A stretch of DNA of 55,229 bases from Acidiferrobacterales bacterium (GTDB lineage Bacteria; Pseudomonadota; Gammaproteobacteria; Arenicellales; JAJDZL01), in contig JAPPIB010000051.1 of the NCBI GenBank assembly GCA_028820695.1, forward strand, positions 1 through 55,229. Direction: 5' to 3'. Made by a program: the position numbers and the translations under genes. Positions 35,390-43,742 of this stretch are shown here, piece after piece (within the stretch, counting starts at the first letter, position 1; each line of letters begins with the position of its first letter). The notes below the pieces were generated by a model. The model was not told where the DNA came from. It was given only the letters and a program-made list of their open reading frames with translations, and searched no databases.

Positions 35390-35963
35390 TCAGTCGATTT
35401 ACGAGCGTTTGCACCTGCCCAGGAACAATCTCTGGGTGTTCGGTTATGGTTCATTGATGTGGAATCCGGGATTTTTCTACACCGAGTCGAGGCGCGGTAA
35501 ACTATTCGGTTATCACCGCTCCCTGTGTCTTCGCTCTGTTCGCTATCGCGGAACTGATTCCAATCCCGGACTGGTTTTTGGTCTGGATCGCGGCGGATCT
35601 TGCACAGGTATGTGTTATCGGCTTGAGGATGACCGCCAGCGAGAGATCGCCGCTTATCTCCAGGATCGTGAACTGCTGAACAATGCCTACAATCCATTCA
35701 TACGACCGGTCAATCTGGATGACGGTCGCTGTGTGGATGCCATCGTGTTTGTCGTAAAACGTCAGCATCCCTCATATGTGCGGAATCTCACACCAGACCA
35801 GATGGCTGGAATCGTAGCCCGCGCCGCCGGACATCGAGGTCCAAACCTCGATTACGTCATGTCCACGATCAAGGTTCTGGAGGAATTTGGAATCCGCGAT
35901 CGTCTGCTGTGCAACATTGGAAGACTGGCATCGGCACAATCGGCAAAGCTCAGCGAAATCTGA
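35352..35963 (+). CDS. chaC: ChaC-like glutathione-specific gamma-glutamylcyclotransferase
   Basis: A 203-residue ChaC-family enzyme that breaks glutathione into 5-oxoproline and Cys-Gly. The substrate-binding LWVFGYGSLMWNPGF (near residue 27) and YHRSLCLRSVRYRGT are typical. The catalytic Glu is in LQDRELLNNAYNPF, and AGHRGPNLDYVMSTI closes the domain. ATG 35352 with GAGG just upstream is chosen. It overlaps the dehydrogenase gene by 38 bp and is 2 bp from prc, so all three are probably one transcript. Confidence 0.92.
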   Translation: MNAVFRDLSVSADQSIYERLHLPRNNLWVFGYGSLMWNPGFFYTESRRGKLFGYHRSLCLRSVRYRGTDSNPGLVFGLDRGGSCTGMCYRLEDDRQREIAAYLQDRELLNNAYNPFIRPVNLDDGRCVDAIVFVVKRQHPSYVRNLTPDQMAGIVARAAGHRGPNLDYVMSTIKVLEEFGIRDRLLCNIGRLASAQSAKLSEI

Positions 35964-35965
35964 TC

Positions 35966-38092
35966 ATGGAAAGGACCAAACGTTCCAGAAGGCCGACTGG
36001 AGTCTCCGGTATCAGGTCATTCGCAGGACAGATCGTCCTCATCGGATTGCTGGCCAGCTATTTCGTCTATCTTATATTCTTTCACATTATCGATACGGAT
36101 ACGGCGTCTGCCGAATCAGACTCGCTGACACCCGTCGACTACCATTCGATCGCGTCCATTGCCACCGCAAAAATGGCTCAGGGACTTCACTACAATCTTC
36201 CGAAAATCGACAACCAGGCATCCCCGGACATTCTTGAGAGCTATCTGACTACTTTAGACCCCACCAGAGCGTTCCTGCGTCAATCGGATATCGATGAGTT
36301 CCGCCAACATGAACTCTACTTTGATGATTTCCTGATTGGAGGCAATCTCGATGTGGTTTTTGAGATTTTTGAGCGTTATCGGGAACGGGTCAACGAGCGA
36401 ATGGCGTACGCCTTGTCCATGCTGGACTACCAGTTCGACTTCAACCTTACAGATGAGTTGGCCAATGATCGTTCCGATGCCGAGTGGCCCAAGAATATCG
36501 AAGCCCAGGACTGGTTGTGGAAGCGGCTGGTCAAGGATGACGTCCTGACACTTGTACTTGAGGGCAATACGGAAACTTATCAGGATGTTCTCAAATCACG
36601 ATATGAAAGACGTCTGAACAACGTTTCGCAATATAGGGCGGACGACGTAACTGAACTGTTTCTCAACGCATACCTGCGGAAACTGGATCCATATTCAGCG
36701 TATTTTTCCTCGAACAGCACCGAAGATCTCGAGATTACGCTCTCACAGCAGATCGAAGGTATCGGCGCAGTTCTGGTACTTGAGAACGATTTCACTGTAA
36801 TCCATTCCTTGATCACTGGCGGGCCCGCCCAGCGCAGCAACCTGATCAACGAAGGTGACCGTATCGTCGCGGTAAAGGGCGAAAACGATGAATTTCATGA
36901 CATCGTCGGTTGGCGTCTGAGCAACGTCGTTGACCTCATCCGAGGTCCCAAGGGTACGTACGTCACTCTCAAGATCATTCCCCAGGAAGCCCTCTCGGGA
37001 TCGCTGCCAGTGGAAGTGACAATCCTCCGGGATAAGGTGAAGATCGAGGATCAGATGGCCCGCAAATCAACTGTGGAAATTGTAGAGGACGACCGATTGC
37101 TGCAACTGGGGATTATTGAGTTGCCGGCTTTTTATGCCTCACTTTATCCCGATGACAATCAGGATTCGGTTCGAACTTCTGCAAGGGATGTCGCCATGCT
37201 GCTGAAGCAACTGAATGATCAGCAGGTTGACGGGGTTCTGATCGATCTTCGGGGCAACGGTGGCGGTGCGCTGAGCGAAGCAGTCGATCTCACCAGCCTG
37301 TTTATCGAGTCAGGGCCGATCGTTCAAGTGGAATCCACAGATGGCGAATTGGAAATCCGTTTCGATTCAACTGGAAAGGTGACCTATGATGGCCCGTTGG
37401 TTGTCTTGGTTGATCGACAGAGCGCTTCCGGCTCAGAAATCTTCGCAGGTGCGGTTCAGGACTACGGTCGCGGGGTGATTGTGGGTGAAACCACATTCGG
37501 AAAAGGAATGTTGCAGACAATCTGGCCGCTCGACAGGGTCGCCAAGACGGAGCATGCCGGTACATTGAAACTGTCAACTGCCAAGTTTTACCGGGTCAAC
37601 GGAGAAAGTACACACTATCACGGTGTCGTGCCCGATATTCCGTTCGCAACGGACGAATTCGCTCAAGATTCCGGTGAGCGATCCAACGAAAACTCTACTC
37701 CGGGCACCAATATCAACCGCGCCAAGCAGTTTGAGCAATGGCAGAGCGCACCGAGAATACGTGAGTTGGTCCCGAGTCTGAGCTCACGCAGCGAAGAGCG
37801 AACTGAGATGAACCCGGTGGTTGATTATCTGGTAACAAGGGAGCGAAACAGTCAGCGAAGGTTTGATCAGTCCACAATCTACCTGAACAAGGAAAAACGC
37901 GAGTCGGTCATTGGCAGCGAACGCGAGATTGATCTGAGGGCGCTCAATGACCTGCGCTTGGCAATGGGCTGGGAAAGCGCGACCGAACTGAGTGAGGACA
38001 CAGTACCGACTGATTTGATTGAAGACACCTTTCGGGATGAGGCGCTCAACATTCTTGTCGATCTGATCATTTTTCAAATGCAGGCAGGGTAG
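35966..38092 (+). CDS. prc: Tail-specific (C-terminal processing) protease Prc
   Basis: A 708-residue S41 protease anchored in the inner membrane with its active domain in the periplasm. A hydrophobic N-terminal segment (QIVLIGLLASYFVYLIFF) is followed by the Prc N-terminal domain with YLTTLDPTRAFLRQSD, a PDZ domain (IEGIGAVLVLEND and GPAQRSNLINEGDRIVAV), and the protease domain with GVLIDLRGNGGGALSEAV. The catalytic Ser is in RQSASGSEIFAGAVQDYG and the Lys in ETTFGKGMLQT. A C-terminal DUF3340-like helical part follows. Length fits E. coli Prc (682). ATG 35966 is 2 bp after the chaC stop; the GTG-started longer frame runs into chaC. Confidence 0.94.
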   Translation: MERTKRSRRPTGVSGIRSFAGQIVLIGLLASYFVYLIFFHIIDTDTASAESDSLTPVDYHSIASIATAKMAQGLHYNLPKIDNQASPDILESYLTTLDPTRAFLRQSDIDEFRQHELYFDDFLIGGNLDVVFEIFERYRERVNERMAYALSMLDYQFDFNLTDELANDRSDAEWPKNIEAQDWLWKRLVKDDVLTLVLEGNTETYQDVLKSRYERRLNNVSQYRADDVTELFLNAYLRKLDPYSAYFSSNSTEDLEITLSQQIEGIGAVLVLENDFTVIHSLITGGPAQRSNLINEGDRIVAVKGENDEFHDIVGWRLSNVVDLIRGPKGTYVTLKIIPQEALSGSLPVEVTILRDKVKIEDQMARKSTVEIVEDDRLLQLGIIELPAFYASLYPDDNQDSVRTSARDVAMLLKQLNDQQVDGVLIDLRGNGGGALSEAVDLTSLFIESGPIVQVESTDGELEIRFDSTGKVTYDGPLVVLVDRQSASGSEIFAGAVQDYGRGVIVGETTFGKGMLQTIWPLDRVAKTEHAGTLKLSTAKFYRVNGESTHYHGVVPDIPFATDEFAQDSGERSNENSTPGTNINRAKQFEQWQSAPRIRELVPSLSSRSEERTEMNPVVDYLVTRERNSQRRFDQSTIYLNKEKRESVIGSEREIDLRALNDLRLAMGWESATELSEDTVPTDLIEDTFRDEALNILVDLIIFQMQAG

Positions 38093-38341
38093 CCGGCAGA
38101 TCCGACTGGTTCGACTGACGACCCTCTTGCGGCGGTATCTGCAAAATGGGTGCGGCACACCCTGAAATTCACGACCGATGGTCATGTGTCTGGAGCGAGG
38201 TCGCCATTGAGATGAATGCGTCGAGGCGCCAGCACGTCCTTGCAAGCCTTCTCGGCAGCGTGTATTGCGCACCATTTGGGGAAATTCGTCAGCGGTCATC
38301 TCATTGATAATATTCCTTTTATTTTTCAATTAGATATGTGT

Positions 38342-38351
38342 GATAATTATC
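38342..38351. promoter_or_regulatory. Extended -10 and palindrome before avtA
   Basis: TG-T-GATAAT (38339-38347) looks like an extended -10 element, and the -10 is part of a perfect 10-bp palindrome GATAATTATC (38342-38351). The surrounding 38307-38375 is strongly A+T-rich. A repressor could bind over the -10. It resembles part of a Fur box, but the full 19-bp site is not present. Confidence 0.4.
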
Positions 38352-38383
38352 CCATTACACTTTATTGTTTATAGAAGCATGTC

Positions 38384-39649
38384 ATGAAATTCTCGTCTTG
38401 GGCAGATAGGATCAATAATGAGGTCGGCATCATCAACCTGATGAAAGATCTCGGCAATGCGCCCACAATTTCAGGCGACCGGCCTTTATATATGCTTGGC
38501 GGTGGAAATCCTGCCCATATTCCGAAGATCAAGGAATATTTCCATGGACAGATGGAGCGGATTCTGCAAACGCCTGATGAGTTTGAGCGCCTGGTTGGCG
38601 ACTATGCGGGACCTCAGGGGTCAGCCCGATTCGTCGCAGCGCTGGCCGACTTGCTGAAGGCGAATTTCGGCTGGAATATCGGACCGGAGAATATTGCGAT
38701 ATCCAATGGAAGCCAGATGGCATTCACTGTCATTTTTCGACTGTTGTCCGGCAAGTATCCTGATGGCGAGCCGAGGCAGGTTTTGTTGCCCATGACACCT
38801 GAATACATCGGATACAACGAGGCTGATGAGGCAGAATCCAGATTTCGTTCCATTCGGCCGAATATCGTGAAGACCTCACAACAGACGTTCAAATATGAAA
38901 TCGATTTCGCCAACATCGAGATTTCCGACGAGGTGTCCGCGATTTGCATCTCGAGGCCGACCAATCCAACAGGTAATGTGGTGACTGACGACGAAGTGAC
39001 TCAATTGATGGCACTGGCGGACAAGCATGAGATACCGCTAATCGTCGATGGCGCTTACGGACTGCCATTTCCGTCCATTGTTTTCTGCGACGCCACAGTT
39101 CAGTGGAATGAGAACGTCGTATTGGTTCTGAGTCTTTCAAAACTGGGACTGCCCGGCACGCGCACCGGGATCATCATCGCCAAACCGGAGTTGATCGAGC
39201 TGTTTACCTGTGCAAACGCAATCATGACTCTCGCCAGCGGCAACTTCGGTTCCTTCCTGGCACTCCAATGTGTGGAAGATGGAAAGATTCTTGAACTCAG
39301 CCGCAAAATCATACGTCCGTTCTATCGCAATGCACTGAATGACACAGTTTCGTCGATCAGGGCCTACTTTGCAGGCTTACCCTATATGCTGCATGAGCCT
39401 GAAGGCGCGTTTTTTGTATGGTTGTGGTTTCCGGGGTTGCCCATCTCGGACGACGAGTTGTATGTGAGACTGAAAAGAAGGGATGTCTATGTTGTCCCCG
39501 GCAACTTTTTCTTTCCAGGACTTGAGGGTGAATGGGCGCATCGACACGAGTGTATCCGGATCAGCTACGCCGGTCGCCGGGACGTAGTCGATAGAGGCCT
39601 GCGAATCATCGCAGAAGAAGTACGGCTCGCATACCGGGAGTCCGGATAG
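38384..39649 (+). CDS. avtA: Valine-pyruvate aminotransferase (AvtA)
   Basis: A 421-residue fold-type I PLP aminotransferase resembling AvtA, which makes alanine from pyruvate using valine as the donor. It opens with KFSSWADRINNEVGIINLMKDLG and has LYMLGGGNPAHIP, GDYAGPQGSARFVAALADLL, SRPTNPTGNVV (PLP-phosphate and substrate region), VDGAYGLPFP and the Schiff-base Lys in LVLSLSKLGLPGTRTG. The C-terminal IRISYAGRRDVV carries the carboxylate-binding Arg. It has its own A+T-rich promoter region with 291 bp upstream. Confidence 0.93.
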   Translation: MKFSSWADRINNEVGIINLMKDLGNAPTISGDRPLYMLGGGNPAHIPKIKEYFHGQMERILQTPDEFERLVGDYAGPQGSARFVAALADLLKANFGWNIGPENIAISNGSQMAFTVIFRLLSGKYPDGEPRQVLLPMTPEYIGYNEADEAESRFRSIRPNIVKTSQQTFKYEIDFANIEISDEVSAICISRPTNPTGNVVTDDEVTQLMALADKHEIPLIVDGAYGLPFPSIVFCDATVQWNENVVLVLSLSKLGLPGTRTGIIIAKPELIELFTCANAIMTLASGNFGSFLALQCVEDGKILELSRKIIRPFYRNALNDTVSSIRAYFAGLPYMLHEPEGAFFVWLWFPGLPISDDELYVRLKRRDVYVVPGNFFFPGLEGEWAHRHECIRISYAGRRDVVDRGLRIIAEEVRLAYRESG

Positions 39650-39918
39650 CTCGCTTCTGTCGGTTAAGCTCCCTTCCACTCCTGACCGGCGCAGATCAAG
39701 AGTGATCCGTAGTTCTGACTTTTTCGTTGTGGAATTTCCTGCACTTGCCCGATGCAGACTGGAACAGTTTTGGAAAGGATTCAGCAACTCTTGCCATCGT
39801 AACAATCCCCGGCATCTATGGGGTTGCATGTTCCTCAGGAGCGCTGCCGATCATCAATCGGCTTCATTGTGCCATCAGCGGTCTTTTGATCGATTGTCCT
39901 TGACATGAATTCAAAGGC

Positions 39919-41334
39919 ATGAACACCGAATCTGACACAAGCCCCGCCACCGCCGGGTGGAAGGATGTTCTCGGCAGTGGTCACCGAAGACCATTGGCTT
40001 TGGTTTGCCTTTCGATTTGGCTTCACGCTTCGATGGTAACAGCCATGTCGACATTGATCCCGGAAATTGTCGACGAAATCGGAGGAGTTTCGCTGATTCC
40101 GTGGACCTTTGCGCTGTACGAAATTGGCTCCATCGTCGTCGGCGCGGGGAGTGGACTTCTGGTCTACCGCTATCGGTTGCGCAACCCCTTGAGTTGCGCC
40201 TCCTTGGTTTTCGCATTGGGCAGCGTCATTTGCGCGTTAGCGGACTTCATGCCGATTCTTCTGCTTGGCCGTCTGTTACAGGGGGTCGGAGGAGGCGGAC
40301 TGATTGCGATTTCCTTCATCGCGGTCAGTGCCCTATTCCCCAACCACCTTATCCCGCGGGTGCTGGCTGCAGTGTCTGCAATTTGGGGTGCTTCTGCGTT
40401 TCTTGGACCATTGATCGGCGCATTTTTCGCCCAGCAGCTCTCCTGGCAAAGCGCATTCTGGTTCTTCGCCTTCATGTCAGCGGTATTGTCCATTTGGATT
40501 CGACCGAACGTCTCAGAAAATCAGGACCACGAGATTGCTGAAGTGACCCGCGGATTCCCTATCCGCAGACTATCGGTTCTGTCTGTTAGCGTTTTACTGA
40601 TTGCTGCTGCAGGTATCAATCCATCTTTGGGTAAGACGCCCATATTTGTCTTGCTGGGAATCGGCTTTCTTGGCTGGTTTCTCCGGATGGATGGCAAAGG
40701 CCAGGACAACCGTCTTCTGCCGCACAGGGCAATCGGATTCCAGAACAGGGTAGGAGCAGGGTTGACCATGATCTTTTGCTTCGCGATCGCGACCATGGCA
40801 GTCACTGTTTACGGGCCGCTGTTTATGGTTCATATTCACCAGGTGTCCATACTCACAGCAGGATACGTGGTGGCCTGCAGTTCTGTGGGTTGGAGTCTCG
40901 GAGCGGTGGCGGTTGCCGGAATTTCTACATCCCGAGATACCCGAGCAGTTATGACAGGCATGTTAATACTGACTGTCAGTATTGCAGGATTTGTTTATGC
41001 CATTGTCAACGGGCCGGTGTATCTGCTGGCCTTGCTCGCGCTCATGGAAGGTGCCGGATTTGGCATTGCCTGGGCCAGCATTCTTCGCCGGATGCTAAGT
41101 CTGATTGATCTTGACGATCGTGAACGGGTTTCCGCAGCCATCCCAACACTACATCGACTTGGGTACGCGATTGGAGCTGCTTACATTGGTATAGTGGCGA
41201 ATGTTGGCGGATTGGAGATGGACGTTGCCAATGAGACGGTCGACTCAGTCGCCCAATGGATTTTTCTTGCCAGTCTTCCCTTCGCGATTCTGGGATTGTA
41301 CGCAGCATACAGATTTGTCAGTAAATCACCGTAG
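39919..41334 (+). CDS. MFS transporter, drug:H+ antiporter-2 (EmrB/QacA) type
   Basis: A 471-residue integral membrane transporter with about 12-14 predicted helices. The first block PLALVCLSIWLHASMVTAMS, the motif-C region WGASAFLGPLIGAFFAQ and GRLLQGVGGGGLIAISFIAVS place it in the DHA2 group of exporters. It begins 270 bp after avtA and is convergent with the Tll0287-like gene. Substrate is unknown; export of an amino-acid-derived or toxic compound is possible but not supported by neighbours. Confidence 0.88.
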   Translation: MNTESDTSPATAGWKDVLGSGHRRPLALVCLSIWLHASMVTAMSTLIPEIVDEIGGVSLIPWTFALYEIGSIVVGAGSGLLVYRYRLRNPLSCASLVFALGSVICALADFMPILLLGRLLQGVGGGGLIAISFIAVSALFPNHLIPRVLAAVSAIWGASAFLGPLIGAFFAQQLSWQSAFWFFAFMSAVLSIWIRPNVSENQDHEIAEVTRGFPIRRLSVLSVSVLLIAAAGINPSLGKTPIFVLLGIGFLGWFLRMDGKGQDNRLLPHRAIGFQNRVGAGLTMIFCFAIATMAVTVYGPLFMVHIHQVSILTAGYVVACSSVGWSLGAVAVAGISTSRDTRAVMTGMLILTVSIAGFVYAIVNGPVYLLALLALMEGAGFGIAWASILRRMLSLIDLDDRERVSAAIPTLHRLGYAIGAAYIGIVANVGGLEMDVANETVDSVAQWIFLASLPFAILGLYAAYRFVSKSP

Positions 41335-41412
41335 TCAGACCAAAAAAGGATAGAGCAGGATCAACGCCGATTCCCTGATATTTCACTGAATCTTTTAAGG
41401 GAGTCAGTGTAT

Positions 41413-41979
41413 TCAGTCAACTGGTATCCGGATAACAACCCCTCCCATTACATCGCCGACTTCGATATCGCTGCGTGGGGAATCCTGGTGGTTGTTGTGA
41501 CAGGCTGCGCATGCCTGTGCTACAGCGATGTCTGCATACATTGCCGCGAAATAACTTTCGCCGCCAAGTTGTTCTTCACCGTAAAAGGTTTCATCCGGAT
41601 TCGCAGCAACAAATTCAAGTCCTTCCCTTTCCAGATCCGTCGCTGGGCCGTTTTTCTTGTTTATCGGGTCCAATGAAATAAGAGAATAGGAAAACTCTTC
41701 AGTTGAATCTGCAACATATTCCGAGCCGAATCTAAACATCTGCGCCGGAAGCGGCAAGGCCGCGTCGTCATCGAAATATTCCGAAGCTGTAATCACCTCC
41801 TCGTCCACCGTGAGACGCTGAACAACCTTTTGTGTATATACGGCTCGGTCAGCAGAGATCACCAGATATAGCATATCGGCTACCTGCTCATACGAAAGGT
41901 CATCTGCCAATGCGTTTTCAGCCATTGTGAAATTCATCGCAAGTACTAAGGCGAGCAATTTACTGAAGTGCTTATTCAT
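41413..41979 (-). CDS. Tll0287-like (DUF3365) mono-haem c-type periplasmic protein
   Basis: A 188-residue exported protein. Residues 1-25 form a signal peptide (LLALVLAMNFTMAENALA). The rest resembles the Tll0287-like / DUF3365 haem domain, a PAS-like fold found in cyanobacterial cytochromes and sensor inputs. The C-terminal ACAACHNNHQDSP carries one CXXCH haem site, followed by DIEVGDVMGGVVIRIP as in the family. ATG 41979 is chosen. It lies 268 bp after the undecahaem gene on the same strand and may be a soluble electron carrier or redox sensor for that module. Confidence 0.85.
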   Translation of the reverse strand: MNKHFSKLLALVLAMNFTMAENALADDLSYEQVADMLYLVISADRAVYTQKVVQRLTVDEEVITASEYFDDDAALPLPAQMFRFGSEYVADSTEEFSYSLISLDPINKKNGPATDLEREGLEFVAANPDETFYGEEQLGGESYFAAMYADIAVAQACAACHNNHQDSPRSDIEVGDVMGGVVIRIPVD

Positions 41980-42247
41980 TGTCTTTCTCGATGGTCTTTG
42001 CATGGTCTTCTGTTATATCACCGTTGGCCAAAGACGGCGTTCTCAATCAAATTGAGAAGCTTGTGCCGGGACTTCTTCGCATGAATCAGAAGTCGACACG
42101 TGCGAATGCATTGCCGTTTGCAGGTGAGTTTGGGAGAGCTCCAGATCAGTCCCAAATCATCGATCGCTTGGCGGAACCTGAAAACAAATCAGCTCGTCAC
42201 GGCTCCAGCATGCAACAAGGGATTTGTGTTGCAGTTTCGAACCATGA

Positions 42248-43729
42248 CTATTCGTCTCGCTTCTCCTGCTCCTTAAGTAACGCCCATTCGATACTCTCGA
42301 CATGCACGTTTGGCTTGCCGAGAAAATTTCGCTTGATCAACTCGTCGTCAGCCAATGAGTCGAGAGTAAAACTGAGCCCGTGGCAATCCAAACAAACAGG
42401 GCGAATCATTTTTTCGTTTGGTCTGAGTATGTCGTTTTGGTTATGGGAAGTCACAACATTCCCTCGCCGTTCAATTTTTGCCATATGACAAGTTGCACAA
42501 CTGACCCCGCTGCCAAGCGTTGCCTCGCCCGCAACTTCAGCTTGCCAGAGCGAGAAATGCGGACTTGCCCGATAAGCCTTGCTGTGTGCGTCGTCGTGGC
42601 AGGTCAGACAGGCATCAACTGCAGCATACGCGACATCAACGGAATGAGGATCATGACAAGAACCACAGCTTAGCAGCTGTCCTTTCACCTCATGCCGCAT
42701 TGGCAAGCGCGATTCTGCTACTGTCATGTACAGTGGCACTGCCGGGTCGGAAAACCACGCTTTGATAAATGAAGGTGTAATCTTCTCAAGTCCCGGAGAG
42801 TTGATCGCAGTATTGATATCGCGCGGGGTTGCAATCTTGGGATGCTGTCGCATGCCGTGGCGACCTTGATTGAAAGTGTTGACCTCAAATCTGTGACAAT
42901 CAGCGCAAATTTTTCGACCTGGCCTGTCTTCCCAAGCCGATTCGATCCCAGCCACATCCGAACTATTGGCAACTGCAGGTGCGTGACAGTTGGTACAGTT
43001 GACTGCGTTTTTTGCATGGTCAGAATCAAGCCAGTCACGAAGGATAGCTGGGTCAGCCAGTGCCTCTGCCGGTGCTTGAGCATCGCCGGCTGCCAGGTGT
43101 TTTGCTTCGGAATTGTAGGCAGTGCGAGCCTGAAGTGTGAGTTCGTGAACAGGGCTCTGCGCGAGCCAGGTTGTCGTGGCATGCTTGATTAGAAAATCAC
43201 TATACAGCGCCCTGTTGTCATGGTAGTTATGGCAACCGGAACTGGCGCACGTCTCGAATGAAAGTCCTGCATGACTTGTTCGAATCAATCGCACATCCTG
43301 TTCCCCTTCGGAGTGGCATGCGATACAAAAGTTCATCGCAACTGTGACCGCGCTTTTTCGCGTAACTTCCGGTCGATGCTCGATATGGCAAGTCGTACAC
43401 AAGCGTCCGTCAAGTTTTTCCCAGTATTCAGCCATTCTGGGATTTCGAAACTTCTTGCGCGGGTGACTGTCATCCGCTTTGGCCAATTCATCTTCGTGAC
43501 AGGTTCTGCAAGTCTTGTTCATGGCCTTGACAGCTGCTGCAGGCCGACTGAAAGCGGGAGCCGCATGGCAGGACTCACAAGCCAACTCAAATTGATGATG
43601 AGCATCTGTAGTCTGTCCTACGAGAAGCAGTTCACGGCTGCCGCCAGCTGTCATCCAAATCAACACAACCCCGATTGCAACCAGTGTTGCCAGCATCCAG
43701 CACAAAAAATAAATTTGTCTTCTCGACAT
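42248..43729 (-). CDS. Membrane-anchored undecahaem cytochrome c
   Basis: A 493-residue protein with an N-terminal anchor helix (residues 6-27, YFLCWMLATLVAIGVVLIW) and a periplasmic domain. It has ten CXXCH sites (first Cys at residues 51, 74, 111, 135, 245, 275, 355, 374, 411, 446) plus one CX4CH site, CASSGCH at 161-167, giving up to 11 haems. HHQFELACESCH at the start and VSCATCHMAKIE near the end recall the cytochrome c3-like and octahaem reductase/oxidase groups, but it fits no family I can name. ATG 43729 is chosen; the longer frame runs into the upstream gene. It starts 13 bp after the GPP34/cytochrome b gene and is surely co-expressed with it. Confidence 0.9.
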   Translation of the reverse strand: MSRRQIYFLCWMLATLVAIGVVLIWMTAGGSRELLLVGQTTDAHHQFELACESCHAAPAFSRPAAAVKAMNKTCRTCHEDELAKADDSHPRKKFRNPRMAEYWEKLDGRLCTTCHIEHRPEVTRKSAVTVAMNFCIACHSEGEQDVRLIRTSHAGLSFETCASSGCHNYHDNRALYSDFLIKHATTTWLAQSPVHELTLQARTAYNSEAKHLAAGDAQAPAEALADPAILRDWLDSDHAKNAVNCTNCHAPAVANSSDVAGIESAWEDRPGRKICADCHRFEVNTFNQGRHGMRQHPKIATPRDINTAINSPGLEKITPSFIKAWFSDPAVPLYMTVAESRLPMRHEVKGQLLSCGSCHDPHSVDVAYAAVDACLTCHDDAHSKAYRASPHFSLWQAEVAGEATLGSGVSCATCHMAKIERRGNVVTSHNQNDILRPNEKMIRPVCLDCHGLSFTLDSLADDELIKRNFLGKPNVHVESIEWALLKEQEKRDE

Positions 43730-43742
43730 TCCCGTCAGTGAC

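Noticed and set aside
41979..42488. 169-codon plus-strand frame over the gap after the undecahaem gene
   Set aside because: Half of it is antisense to the undecahaem cytochrome, and the composition and motifs do not suggest a protein.
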